Below, one piece after another: positions 34,924 through 42,683 of a stretch of DNA of 64,000 nucleotides. The notes under the pieces were generated by a model, which ran no database searches, had not been told where the DNA came from, and worked only from the letters and a program-made list of their open reading frames with translations. The position numbers and the translations under genes are program-made. Each line of letters opens with the position of its first letter. Within the stretch, counting starts at the first letter, position 1. Where the stretch lies: positions 207,174-271,173 of the forward strand of contig DASTGN010000003.1 in the NCBI GenBank assembly GCA_035719105.1, written 5' to 3'. The DNA comes from UBA8389 sp035719105 (GTDB taxonomy: Bacteria > Bacteroidota > Bacteroidia > Bacteroidales > UBA1402).

Positions 34924-34940
34924 TCTTACACAATTTTTGT

Positions 34941-34948
34941 TATTTTTG
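34941..34948 (+). promoter_or_regulatory. Possible -7 element of the HU gene
   Basis: TATTTTTG matches TAnnTTTG, 57 bases ahead of the HU start. No -33 TTG at normal spacing, so the call is weak. It lies back to back with the DUF6132 operon promoter. Confidence 0.35.
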
Positions 34949-35005
34949 CTATTATGGATATTGTCTTTCTAGGTTCTTATTAATGTACCCGTTAAAAAAA
35001 CAACC

Positions 35006-35278
35006 ATGAACAAAGCCAGTTTAATCAGCCTCGTTTCTGAAATGAGCGACATGAGCAAATCCGACGTGAAAAAAGTGCTTGAAGCTACCGTAGCAGCACT
35101 AAACAAAGGCCTGTCAAAAGGCGAAAAAGTATTGCTTACCGGATTTGGATCATTCAACGTGGTGGAACGCGCACCCAGGGTAGGCATCAACCCGAAAACC
35201 CTGAAACCCATGAACATCCCCGCCAAAAAATTTGTAAAATTCGTACCCGGGAAGGACATCACGAGTAGCATTCATTGA
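35006..35278 (+). CDS. HU-family histone-like DNA-binding protein
   Basis: 90 residues, the standard HU length. The helical N-terminus (NKASLISLVSEMSDMSKSDV, VLEATVAALNKGLSKGEK) is followed by the beta arm with GFGSFNVVERAPRVGINPKT and a basic C-terminus. It binds and bends DNA as a dimer. The following oxidoreductase gene starts 42 bases downstream, so the two may be cotranscribed. Bacteroidetes genomes carry several HU paralogs; which one this is cannot be told from sequence. Confidence 0.93.
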   Translation: MNKASLISLVSEMSDMSKSDVKKVLEATVAALNKGLSKGEKVLLTGFGSFNVVERAPRVGINPKTLKPMNIPAKKFVKFVPGKDITSSIH

Positions 35279-35320
35279 TGCTGCAGACTCTCGTTCTAAG
35301 TCTCAGCGTTCAATTCCGCC

Positions 35321-36232
35321 ATGAATCAAAATCCAGTTTGTAAACTCTTCAACATCCAGTACCCCATCATCCAGGGCGGAATGGTTTGGTGTAGCGGTTG
35401 GCGCCTCGCTTCAGCAGTAAGCAACGCCGGTGGGCTCGGACTCATCGGCGCCGGCTCCATGCATCCCGAAGTGCTACGCGAACACATCCAAAAGTGCCGT
35501 GCCGCCACTTCAAAACCCTTCGGTGTCAATATCCCCTTGATGTACCCACAAATCCAGGACATCATGCAAATCGTTGTAGATGAGCACGTCCCCATCGTCT
35601 TCACCTCTGCAGGCGGCCCCAAAACCTGGACCCCATTTTTACACGAACACGGCATTTTAGTCGCTCACGTCGTTTCAAACACCCTTTTTGCCCGCAAAAG
35701 CGCCGAAGCCGGCGTCGACGCCATCGTAGCCGAAGGCTTTGAAGCAGGCGGTCACAACGGCCGCGAAGAAACGACCACCTTCTGCCTCATACCCCTAGTG
35801 CGCCAAGCCACCACCCTACCCCTTATCGCAGCAGGCGGCATTTCCTCTCGCCCCAGCTATCAAGCCGCCTTTATTCTCGGCGCAGACGCCGTTCAAATGG
35901 GAACCCGCTTCGCTTTGAGCACCGAAAGCTCCGCCCACCCTCTCTTCAAGGCTCGCTGCCGTTCATTAAACGAAGGCGACACCAAACTCCTACTTAAAAA
36001 GCTAGCACCCACCCGATTAGTCGATAATCCATTTTCACAAACCGTCTTGGAAGCCGAAAATCGCGGTGCCTCACCCGAGGAACTCCGCTCTCTCCTTGGT
36101 CACGGCCGCCCCAAACTCGGTATTTTCGAAGGCAACCTCACCGATGGCGAACTGGAGATTGGCCAGTCTGCCGGCTCCATTCGTCACGAAGAAACAGTTG
36201 CCGAAATCTTTGCTGATTTACTTCTACAGTAG
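35321..36232 (+). CDS. Nitronate monooxygenase / FabK-like flavin oxidoreductase
   Basis: 303 residues with the FMN-binding TIM barrel of the 2-nitropropane dioxygenase family. Characteristic parts are YPIIQGGMVWCSGWRLASAV, NAGGLGLIGAGSMHPEVLRE, FTSAGGPKTWTPFL, EGFEAGGHNGR, and the flavin phosphate-binding LIAAGGISSRPSYQ with GADAVQMGTRFAL. The family includes nitronate monooxygenases and enoyl-ACP reductase FabK. The length and IQGGMVW start are similar in both, so the exact reaction is not fixed. The gene ends with TAG immediately followed by the right end of the 58-bp palindromic element, that is, at the edge of a long repeat region. Confidence 0.85.
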   Translation: MNQNPVCKLFNIQYPIIQGGMVWCSGWRLASAVSNAGGLGLIGAGSMHPEVLREHIQKCRAATSKPFGVNIPLMYPQIQDIMQIVVDEHVPIVFTSAGGPKTWTPFLHEHGILVAHVVSNTLFARKSAEAGVDAIVAEGFEAGGHNGREETTTFCLIPLVRQATTLPLIAAGGISSRPSYQAAFILGADAVQMGTRFALSTESSAHPLFKARCRSLNEGDTKLLLKKLAPTRLVDNPFSQTVLEAENRGASPEELRSLLGHGRPKLGIFEGNLTDGELEIGQSAGSIRHEETVAEIFADLLLQ

Positions 36233-36426
36233 TAACGATAATTTGCTTTTCTCTTGTTTCCTTTCTGCATTTTTGAAAATTGGCCCTTAGCCGTTAGATC
36301 CAGATACTTTGATCCATTTTCTGCAACCTCCACGCTAAGAGCTACGCCCAGAATCCTTTTGCCTGCGACCCTTTATTTGCAGAACTTCTTTATACTGTGT
36401 CTGCCTATTACAAAAGTGAGATTTTT

Positions 36427-36484
36427 ATTATCGCCATCAGGAGGGCAATTTTGCCGCTCTTTTCGCTACTGGAGTAACGATAAT
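36427..36484. repeat. 58-bp palindromic element, copy 1
   Basis: Begins ATTATCGCCATCAGGAGGGC and ends CTGGAGTAACGATAAT. The terminal ATTATCG/CGATAAT and an inner GGGCAA/TTGCC pair make an imperfect hairpin. Confidence 0.85.
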
Positions 36485-36603
36485 ATGCCTTTCCATTGCT
36501 TCGTTTCTGTGTTTTTAAAAACATCCCTCATTCACTTAACTGCGACCCAAAATTTGCAGAACTTCTTTATACTGTGTCTGCCTATTACAAAAGTGAGATT
36601 TTT

Positions 36604-36661
36604 ATTATCGCCATCAGGAGGGCAATTTTGCCGACCTTTTCGCTACTGGAGTAACGATAAT
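36604..36661. repeat. 58-bp palindromic element, copy 2
   Basis: Same length and ends as copy 1, differing by CCGACC in place of CCGCTC in the centre. Confidence 0.85.
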
Positions 36662-36780
36662 ATGCCTTTCCATTGCTTCGTTTCTGTGTTTTTAAAAACA
36701 CATCCTTCATTCACTTAACTGCGACCCAAAACTTGCAAAACTTCGTTTGCGCAGTCTGCCTATACAAAAGTGAGATTTTT

Positions 36781-36838
36781 ATTATCTCTATCAGGGTAGC
36801 AATTTTGCCGCTCTTTTCGCTACTGGAGTAACGATAAT
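36781..36838. repeat. 58-bp palindromic element, copy 3
   Basis: Left end ATTATCTCTATCAGGGTAGC, right end GGAGTAACGATAAT; 58 bases. Confidence 0.85.
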
Positions 36839-36957
36839 ATGCCTTTCCATTGCTTCGTTTCTGTGTTTTTAAAAACACATCCTTCATCCATTAAACTGCG
36901 ACCCAAAACTTGCAAAACTTCGTTTGCGCAGTCTGCCTATACAAAAGTGAGAATTTT

Positions 36958-37042
36958 ATTATCACTATCAGGGTAGCAATTCAAATTATCGCTACCAGGA
37001 GGGCGATTTTGCCGCCCTTTTCGCTACTGGGGAAACGATAAT
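36958..37042. repeat. 27-bp left half plus 58-bp palindromic element, copy 4
   Basis: A lone left half (36958-36984, ATTATCACTATCAGGGTAGC then AATTCAA) abuts a full element (36985-37042) with ends ATTATCGCTACCAGG and GGAAACGATAAT. The arms pair as ATTATCG/CGATAAT with an inner GGGCGA/TTGCC stretch. Confidence 0.85.
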
Positions 37043-37060
37043 AGGATTTTACTTTTTAGG

Positions 37061-37260
37061 GTTGGTGGATGTGGTTGGAGGTGGTTATGAGTATTTGGAG
37101 GTGGTTATGAGTATTTGGAGGTAGTTATTAGTAGTTGGAGGTAGTTATGAGTAGTTGGAGGTAGTTTTGAGTAGTTGGAGGTAGTTTTGAGTAATTGGAG
37201 GTGATTATGGGTAGTTGGAGGTAGTTATGAGTCTTTGGAGGTAGTTGGGAGCGGTTAGTT
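37061..37260. repeat. 20-bp minisatellite, nine copies plus a partial one
   Basis: Nine consecutive 20-base units from 37081, consensus GTAGTTATGAGTAGTTGGAG, preceded by a diverged unit (37061-37080). Units differ by one to four bases. The period is not a multiple of three and no reading frame runs through it. Confidence 0.92.
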
Positions 37261-37399
37261 TAATTAGTTCAAAATTGATTCTGAGAAAAATTGGGAAGTA
37301 TTCAGAAAAGTGTGTCAGCCCTAATTCCTAAAGCAATTCAAATTACCGTTACCAGAATAGCAGTTAAAATTGCCCTAAATGTAGTAGAAATAGTAGTAT

Positions 37400-37420
37400 A
37401 AGAAGAAGAAGAAGAAGAAG
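37400..37420. repeat. AAG trinucleotide run (seven units)
   Basis: Seven AAG units in a row, flanked by GTAGTAG-type repeats on both sides. A simple-sequence tract prone to slippage. Confidence 0.9.
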
Positions 37421-37440
37421 TATAAGTAGTAGTAGTTCAT

Positions 37441-37552
37441 ATTATCGCTATCAGGGTAGCAATTCAAATTATCGCTATCAGGGTAGCAATTCAAATTACT
37501 GCTATCAGGTGGGCGATTTTGCCGCTCTTTTCGCTACTAAAGTAACGATAAT
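37441..37552. repeat. Two exact 27-bp half-elements plus 58-bp palindromic element, copy 5
   Basis: 37441-37467 and 37468-37494 are identical (ATTATCGCTATCAGGGTAGC then AATTCAA). They are followed by a full 58-bp element (37495-37552, left end ATTACTGCTATCAGG, right end AAAGTAACGATAAT). Confidence 0.88.
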
Positions 37553-37721
37553 AAAAAACCACTAAAAACAAGGTTAGTTAAGACACGAAAGGGTGAGTTA
37601 AGACACGAAAGGGTGAGTTATGCCACGAAAGGGCAAGCTGAGCAAAGGCAAGCCACGAAAGGGTGAGTCACATTACGAAAGGGCAAGTCAAACCACTCAA
37701 TGCCATACAAAGAAAATCAAA

Positions 37722-37796
37722 CCGAAGCTACGCAAGCCGAAGCCACCAAAGCCGAAGGTACGCAAGCCGAAGCCACGAAAGCCGAAGCCACGCAAA
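37722..37796. repeat. 15-bp tandem repeat, five copies
   Basis: Units CCGAAGCYACGCAAG or close variants at 37722, 37737, 37752, 37767 and 37782. In one frame they spell Lys-Pro-Lys-(Pro/Val/Leu)-Arg-type pentapeptides, part of a 61-codon frame (37620-37805) that I do not accept as a gene. Confidence 0.9.
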
Positions 37797-37844
37797 ATGA
37801 AATGAAATGAAACGAAACCAAGCAAGCCGAGTCAAAGGAAAAAA

Positions 37845-38237
37845 CTAAAGCAAATCCGCTGCTCCAAGCGGCTCATACGGCCCATCCTTGCATTCGAAAA
37901 TGGTGCTGCCAGGCTCCAGCACTTCGATGTTGTGCCATTGGCCTGCGGGGATGTTGACGCCATAAAGGCCTTGCAGGGGGTCCAGGATCAGGTCTTCTGA
38001 GACGGTGCCATCGGCGTTGTAAAACAGGACACGGATGCGGCCGCGGAGGAGGACATAGGTTTCTTGAGTGGCGGGGTGGCGGTGGATGGGCAATAGAGTG
38101 CCGGGTTCCAGGGCGTTAAGCATGCGTTGAGAGGGGGAATCGGCGCTGGAATGGAAATTGAAATTCATGCGAAGGCGAGACGAGAGTTTGGCTTCATCCG
38201 AGATTCGATCTAACAAAGCATTATCGATGACTTGCAT
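37845..38237 (-). CDS. WbuC-family cupin-fold protein
   Basis: 130 residues from the Met at 38237 (MQVIDNALLDRI, the usual WbuC start); an upstream extension to 38291 overlaps the next gene. The N-terminal LSSRLRMNFNFHSSADSPSQ is typical of WbuC. It is followed by the cupin metal motif PIHRHPATQETYVLLRG and GQWHNIEVL. WbuC proteins occur at the ends of O-antigen clusters; their exact role is unknown. Here it is the last gene of the minus-strand polysaccharide locus, 50 bases after the first WbpM-like gene, and borders the repeat mosaic. Confidence 0.85.
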   Translation of the reverse strand: MQVIDNALLDRISDEAKLSSRLRMNFNFHSSADSPSQRMLNALEPGTLLPIHRHPATQETYVLLRGRIRVLFYNADGTVSEDLILDPLQGLYGVNIPAGQWHNIEVLEPGSTIFECKDGPYEPLGAADLL

Positions 38238-38287
38238 ATATAAAGGTATTAATGTGAACCAACGAGAACCAACGGGAACCACGTGAA

Positions 38288-40216
38288 TCAACCAACTTCC
38301 GAGACTTCGTCGTATATTTCGAAAGGAGAGTTTTGGCTTTTAAACTCGGGAATCAGTTCCTTCATAGCTCGAATCGTACAAGGAATATCCACGATGTAGG
38401 CGCAATCGATAGCCTTTGTTAGTTTATTGCAGACATCATCGAAATCGTACTGACGCACCTTCGCAACGGTAATCTTTTCGTGCTCTGTGGGCAGGGTCGT
38501 TTCCTTGTCATTCAGCAGTTCCTCGTAGAGTTTTTCGCCGGGTCTCAGGCCGGTAATTTGAATCTTGATGTCGACATCGGGCAGCAAACCGGCCAATTCG
38601 ATCATTTTTCTGGCCAAATCGATGATCTTGACGGGTTCACCCATGTCAAAGACGTAGATTTCACCCGATTTGCCAAACGAAGCGGCTTCCAGAACCAAGC
38701 GGCAGGCTTCGGGAATGGTCATGAAATAGCGGATAATATCGGGGTGAGTCACCGTAACCGGACCACCACGTTCAATCTGCGATTTGAAGTGCGGAATCAC
38801 GGAACCGTTGGAACCCAACACATTGCCGAAACGAGTGGTTACGAATTGAATCGGATTCCCCATTCGGGCAGCTTCCTTGGCCAAGGTCTGAACGTAGATT
38901 TCGGCCATGCGTTTGGAAGCACCCATCACATTGGTAGGGTTCACAGCCTTGTCGGTGGAAATCATGACGAAACGCTCCACACCGTATTGGGCAGAGAAGC
39001 TACTTAAATTCTTGGTACCAAGCACATTGACCAAAATAGCCTCGCAAGGATTTTCCTCCATCATCGGCACATGCTTGTAGGCAGCAGCATGGTAGACAAC
39101 CTGCGGCCTAAACTTGCGGAACACAAAGCCCAAGCGGTTCACACTGCGGACATCACCAATCACCGTTTCAAAAACGAGATCCGGGTAAATCAACTCCAAC
39201 TCCAAACGAAGGTTGTGAAGCGGGGTTTCAGCCAAGTCGAACAAAACAAGCGACTGCGGTCTGAACTGAGCCAGTTGGCGAACCAATTCACTACCAATGG
39301 AACCGGCAGCACCCGTAATGAGAATCACCTTGTTGCGAACCTGGCTCTCAATACGCTCCATATCGATGCGAATTTCCTCCCTACCCAACAAATCCTCGAA
39401 CTGAATAGGCTTCATCTGAACATGCATTTGACCGGGGCTATCCACACCCTCGAACGGTGGTGATACCATCACCTCCAACCCTTTTTCCAAACAGGTGGAG
39501 ATAAAAGCCTCTTCTTGGCGAGCTGATATGTAATCGGGAAATAAAATGGTCAATATCTGATTCTTACGCAAAAACACATCCATATTGTCGCTTTCCAAAT
39601 CGTACACAGGCAAATCGTGGATGCGCATGCTGCGTGATTTGCCGTCACGTACCAAAAAACCCTGCACCAAATGGTTGTTCCTCGGGCTTTTGTTGATCCA
39701 TTGAGCCAAGGCCAAGCTGTGTCCGCCGATACCGTACACTAACGTGTTCTTGCCCTTCTTGCCCGAATAGCTCATGGTGTAGAAATACAAAAAAACCACG
39801 ATGAGCCGCATGGACAACATCAAAGAGAGCGAATAAATCATCAGGTTTTGCACCAAAAACAAGCGGTAGGGAACATCCAACTGCATCGCTACGATCAAAC
39901 CCAAGAAAACCACATTGGATGAAAACAGAGCGAGGAATACCCGCCACAATTCCTGCAGGTTGGAATGACGAATCAGTCCGCGATATGACTTGAAAAAGTA
40001 GAAGGAAACCGCATTAACTATCAAATAAATGAAACACCATACGAGAACGTTTGGAATTTGATGGTCGGCGTCCACTTTGGATCGAATGTACACCGCACCA
40101 AAATACGCAGCAGTACATAAAAACAAATCAATCGAATAAATTATCCAACGATTGAACATGGATTTACCCATGAGTTTCGTGAAAAATCTTCTTAGAACAT
40201 TTTGAATTTCATTCAT
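38288..40216 (-). CDS. Membrane NDP-sugar 4,6-dehydratase, WbpM/CapD family (copy 1)
   Basis: 642 residues. Four N-terminal transmembrane helices (about 20-135) and a first Rossmann-like domain (about 145-270) precede the catalytic SDR domain. That domain has ITGAAGSIGSELVRQL (near 300) and ISTDKAVNPTNVMGASKR, where M431-xxx-K435 replaces the usual Tyr-xxx-Lys, as in WbpM and PglF. It converts UDP-GlcNAc to a 4-keto-6-deoxy sugar for surface polysaccharide building. A close paralog of equal length lies at 47053-48972. It is separated from the epimerase gene at 40351 by a terminator, so it is probably transcribed separately together with the WbuC-like gene. Confidence 0.92.
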   Translation of the reverse strand: MNEIQNVLRRFFTKLMGKSMFNRWIIYSIDLFLCTAAYFGAVYIRSKVDADHQIPNVLVWCFIYLIVNAVSFYFFKSYRGLIRHSNLQELWRVFLALFSSNVVFLGLIVAMQLDVPYRLFLVQNLMIYSLSLMLSMRLIVVFLYFYTMSYSGKKGKNTLVYGIGGHSLALAQWINKSPRNNHLVQGFLVRDGKSRSMRIHDLPVYDLESDNMDVFLRKNQILTILFPDYISARQEEAFISTCLEKGLEVMVSPPFEGVDSPGQMHVQMKPIQFEDLLGREEIRIDMERIESQVRNKVILITGAAGSIGSELVRQLAQFRPQSLVLFDLAETPLHNLRLELELIYPDLVFETVIGDVRSVNRLGFVFRKFRPQVVYHAAAYKHVPMMEENPCEAILVNVLGTKNLSSFSAQYGVERFVMISTDKAVNPTNVMGASKRMAEIYVQTLAKEAARMGNPIQFVTTRFGNVLGSNGSVIPHFKSQIERGGPVTVTHPDIIRYFMTIPEACRLVLEAASFGKSGEIYVFDMGEPVKIIDLARKMIELAGLLPDVDIKIQITGLRPGEKLYEELLNDKETTLPTEHEKITVAKVRQYDFDDVCNKLTKAIDCAYIVDIPCTIRAMKELIPEFKSQNSPFEIYDEVSEVG

Positions 40217-40288
40217 TAGTCAGGTAGCATGAAACATACAAAAATAACAAAAAGTTTACTTCTATAGCGGTTTATCAAAGAATTGTTC

Positions 40289-40319
40289 AAAAAAAAAGCC
40301 GTTCCAAAATGAAACGGCC
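40289..40319 (-). terminator. Intrinsic terminator after the UDP-glucuronate epimerase gene
   Basis: Minus-strand GCCGTTTC pairs with GGAACGGC and is followed by a run of nine T. It closes the 41412/40351 operon. Confidence 0.88.
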
Positions 40320-40350
40320 ATTAATTACTTTAATATCAATTTATTACAAA

Positions 40351-41415
40351 TTATATTTTATCCCAAGCGACATACCACTGAGCAAAGGCCTCCAAACCCT
40401 CCTTCAGGGTCGTCGAAGGTTTGTAACCGAACTCCTTTTCCAAGTCCGAAACATCGCAATACGTATTCAAAACATCCCCTGGCTGCATGGGTAAAAACTC
40501 CTTGACAGCCTCTTTTCCAAGTGCTTGCTCCAGCGTTTCGATGTAATCCATCAAACGGACAGGAGCCGAGCTTCCAATGTTGTATATTCGGTATGGCTCC
40601 GACGAAGTCGCCGGATCAGGCGCCTGCGCATTCCAATCCGCTGCAGCCGTGGCCGGCTTGTTGATGACCCGAACCACCCCCTCAATGATATCCGCAATGT
40701 AGGTGAAATCCCTGCCCATGTCCCCCTTATTGAAAACCTTGAGCGTTTTGCCGTGCAAGATGGCATCGGCAAAAAGCATCGGCGACATGTCCGGCCTGCC
40801 CCACGGCCCATAAACCGTAAAAAACCGCAAACCCGTAGTGGGCATCTGATACAGTTTCGAAAACACATGCGCCATCAACTCGTTGCTCTTCTTGGTGGCC
40901 GCATAAAACGAAACCGGATGGTTCACTGATTCGTGCGTGGAAAACGGCATGTGCCCGTTCAGCCCATAAACGCTGCTCGAACTGGCATACACCAAATGTT
41001 CCACCCGATGCTTCCGCGATTGTTCCAAAATATTGGTGAAACCCACGATGTTGCTGTTTACGTAGGCCATCGGATTCTCGATGGAGTACCGCACGCCAGC
41101 CTGCGCACCCAGGTTGCAAACCACCCCGAAGGCAATCTCCTCGAACAAGGAAGCCAAGTTTTCACTGTCCTCCATTTTTATCCGGATGAACCGATAGCCC
41201 TTGTGTTTTGCGCTGGGAGTCAGTTTGTTCCATTGAATAGCCTCCTCAGTAACGCCCAACTCCGCCAATCGCGCGTACTTCAATCGAACGTCGTAATAAT
41301 CGTTGATGTTATCCAGTCCCACCACTTGCCAGCCCTCAGCCAACAAACGTTCCGAAAGCCAGAAACCGATGAAACCGGCACCACCAGTCACCAAAATCGT
41401 CTTGTTTTGTATCAC
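40351..41415 (-). CDS. UDP-glucuronate 4-epimerase-like NAD-dependent epimerase
   Basis: 354 residues of the extended SDR family. ILVTGGAGFIGFWLSERLL is the NAD loop, NINDYYDVRLKYARL is the segment typical of UDP-glucuronate epimerases, YASSSSVYGLN and YAATKKSNELMAH hold the catalytic Ser, Tyr and Lys, and LRFFTVYGPWGRPDM follows. It interconverts UDP-glucuronate and UDP-galacturonate. Its start overlaps the stop of the nucleotidyltransferase by four bases. Together with the galacturonokinase-like gene at 45869 it suggests galacturonate in the polysaccharide. Confidence 0.9.
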   Translation of the reverse strand: MIQNKTILVTGGAGFIGFWLSERLLAEGWQVVGLDNINDYYDVRLKYARLAELGVTEEAIQWNKLTPSAKHKGYRFIRIKMEDSENLASLFEEIAFGVVCNLGAQAGVRYSIENPMAYVNSNIVGFTNILEQSRKHRVEHLVYASSSSVYGLNGHMPFSTHESVNHPVSFYAATKKSNELMAHVFSKLYQMPTTGLRFFTVYGPWGRPDMSPMLFADAILHGKTLKVFNKGDMGRDFTYIADIIEGVVRVINKPATAAADWNAQAPDPATSSEPYRIYNIGSSAPVRLMDYIETLEQALGKEAVKEFLPMQPGDVLNTYCDVSDLEKEFGYKPSTTLKEGLEAFAQWYVAWDKI

Positions 41416-42152
41416 TTTCCTGTTGTAAAAAGTTCATTCACAGCCTCGTACGAAGCCAAATCTCCAATATCGAAGCGTTTGCCGGGCAACGGCCAGGCGT
41501 ACACTTCCGTCTGCTTGCAGAGCCAAGCCATCAGGTTTCCAGGAGCATCGGCTCCGCAACCGTTTTCCAACGCTTGGCGAACCAAGGGCAAATCGTCCTT
41601 GCGGTAAAAGTAAAACGGCGGTACCGCCCAATGCGAAGGCGGCAGCTGCGGTTTCTCATGCATGGCGATCACCCGCATGTTTTGGTCCGCCTCCAAAACG
41701 CCCGTTTTTTGCAAAGCCTTGATCGAAGGCTCCTCGTGGCAGGTCAGGCAGCTCCTACCCTTCTCCACGGCAAACCGGACAAAAGGCGCGAACGAGAAAT
41801 CCACCACATTGTCGCCGGCCAAAACCAGCAAATCGTCTTTGATGTGGAGGCTGTCCAGCACAAACAAAATATCTTTTACGGCGCCCAAGCGGTTGTCGTT
41901 GGTGGTGGTGCCGTCGTTCACAATCCGAACCGGTTTGATAAACGCTTTGTTTTTCAGCCAGTTTTGGAAAACGATTGAAAAGGTGGCATTTGTTACTACA
42001 ATATGTTCATCAATCGCATCAATTTTTTCCAGATCCCCAAGTAAACGATCCAAGATGCTGATGCCACCGATTACGAGCAACGGCTTCGGAAAATTCTGTG
42101 TCAAAGGATACAACCGCGTCGCATATCCTGCCGCTAAAATCAGTGCCTTCAT
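41412..42152 (-). CDS. Sugar-1-phosphate nucleotidyltransferase
   Basis: 246 residues. The N-terminal signature MKALILAAGYATRLYPLTQN with FPKPLLVIGG is that of glucose-1-phosphate thymidylyl/uridylyl transferase-like proteins, and LVLAGDNVVDF contains the metal-binding Asp. The C-terminus RFDIGDLASYEAVNELF matches family endings. It joins an NTP and a sugar 1-phosphate to give an NDP-sugar. The sugar is unknown. With the adjacent UDP-glucuronate epimerase (4-base overlap) and a galacturonokinase-like gene in the same locus, galacturonate 1-phosphate is a possible substrate. It starts 20 bases downstream (in its own direction) of the 58-bp palindromic element. Confidence 0.88.
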   Translation of the reverse strand: MKALILAAGYATRLYPLTQNFPKPLLVIGGISILDRLLGDLEKIDAIDEHIVVTNATFSIVFQNWLKNKAFIKPVRIVNDGTTTNDNRLGAVKDILFVLDSLHIKDDLLVLAGDNVVDFSFAPFVRFAVEKGRSCLTCHEEPSIKALQKTGVLEADQNMRVIAMHEKPQLPPSHWAVPPFYFYRKDDLPLVRQALENGCGADAPGNLMAWLCKQTEVYAWPLPGKRFDIGDLASYEAVNELFTTGK

Positions 42153-42172
42153 ATCTTAAAAACGAATATTTT

Positions 42173-42230
42173 ATTATCACTACAATAGTAGCATTTTTAC
42201 CTCAAATATTGCTATCATACTAACGATAAT
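42173..42230. repeat. 58-bp palindromic element, distant diverged copy
   Basis: Left end ATTATCACTACAATAGTAGC, right end ATACTAACGATAAT, exactly 58 bases like the copies 5 kb away. The middle is more diverged. It fills the gap between the RES gene stop (42231) and the nucleotidyltransferase start. Confidence 0.78.
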
Positions 42231-42680
42231 CTACAAAACCAGTCTTCCATCCCAATCAAATTCCTCCACCTCTACCAACCGAATCATCTCGCCAAAATCC
42301 GGATGTTGTGTGTTTATCAAATAATTACGTTCCTGAGGAATTAATACTGAAGGAACGCTCAAAACCAATGACTCACTCCGCCGATACCATTCCGCACCTA
42401 TTTCTCTCAAATGTCCAAAACTAGAAATCTGTTTCCAATGGTCGGGCAAAGACTCTGGGAGGAGCAATTGACAAGAATCGACGGGAACTTCCAACACCAT
42501 CACCTTATACGGATTATTTAGGAACTGTCCACTCCGTCTAGCCAACATCTCCAACGCCGCTAAAGACCGCGTGGCGCTTGAATATAAAATCCACTGCCCA
42601 TCGTGGTTCCACCTCCCGGCAGAACCTGAAGCTTTTAGATCTGCGGCATATTCAGCACGGCATATTCGATAGCTAAGCAT
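42231..42680 (-). CDS. RES-domain toxin
   Basis: 149 residues covering one RES domain. The N-terminal YRICRAEYAADLKASGSAGRWN supplies the conserved Arg residues, ILYSSATRSLAALEMLA the Ser and Glu, and the C-terminal HPDFGEMIRLVEVEEFDWDGRL closes the fold. RES toxins of the Xre-RES type degrade or ADP-ribosylate with NAD+ and stop growth. It lies three bases after the Xre antitoxin gene, the standard order. Key residues are present, so it is probably active. Its stop codon abuts the palindromic element. Confidence 0.88.
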   Translation of the reverse strand: MLSYRICRAEYAADLKASGSAGRWNHDGQWILYSSATRSLAALEMLARRSGQFLNNPYKVMVLEVPVDSCQLLLPESLPDHWKQISSFGHLREIGAEWYRRSESLVLSVPSVLIPQERNYLINTQHPDFGEMIRLVEVEEFDWDGRLVL

Positions 42681-42683
42681 CGG

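Larger units (their letters stand above)
36381..36957. repeat. Long tandem repeat, period about 178 bp
   Basis: The landmark AGAACTTC or AAAACTTC recurs at 36381, 36558, 36737 and 36914, giving periods of 177, 179 and 177. Each unit has TGCCTAT(TA)CAAAAGTGAG, then the 58-bp element, then a segment starting ATGCCTTTCCATTGCTTCG and a TGCGACCCAAAA block. The segment before 36381 is a diverged first unit. Similarity between neighbouring units is high, pointing to recent amplification. Confidence 0.88.
36233..37844. repeat. 1.6-kb non-coding repeat mosaic
   Basis: There is no credible gene between the oxidoreductase stop and the WbuC-like gene. In order: tandem units of 177-179 bp (36233 to about 37042), each containing one 58-bp palindromic element; a 20-bp minisatellite (37061-37260); scattered half-elements (37342-37380); an AAG run with flanking GTAGTAG (37381-37436); two exact 27-bp half-elements and one full element (37441-37552); 20-bp CACGAAAGGG repeats (37576-37680); and 15-bp CCGAAG repeats (37722-37796). 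At least five repeat families sit together at the boundary of the polysaccharide locus. Confidence 0.9.

Noticed and set aside
34986..35278. Chromosome origin or integration site near the HU gene
   Set aside because: HU genes occur anywhere in these genomes, and no DnaA-box cluster, integrase or direct repeats are visible.
36254..36718. A 154-codon open frame across the repeat array
   Set aside because: It is made of the tandem repeats, has a duplicated amino acid block for that reason only, and shows no family, signal or promoter.
36381..37552. CRISPR array
   Set aside because: Repeats recur but the period is about 178 bp, the spacers are themselves repeated rather than unique, the 58-bp units contain long inverted repeats, and no cas gene is present.
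37620..37805. A gene for a Lys/Pro/Arg-rich peptide
   Set aside because: The frame is a by-product of the in-phase 15-bp and 20-bp repeats; no leader, promoter or family similarity.
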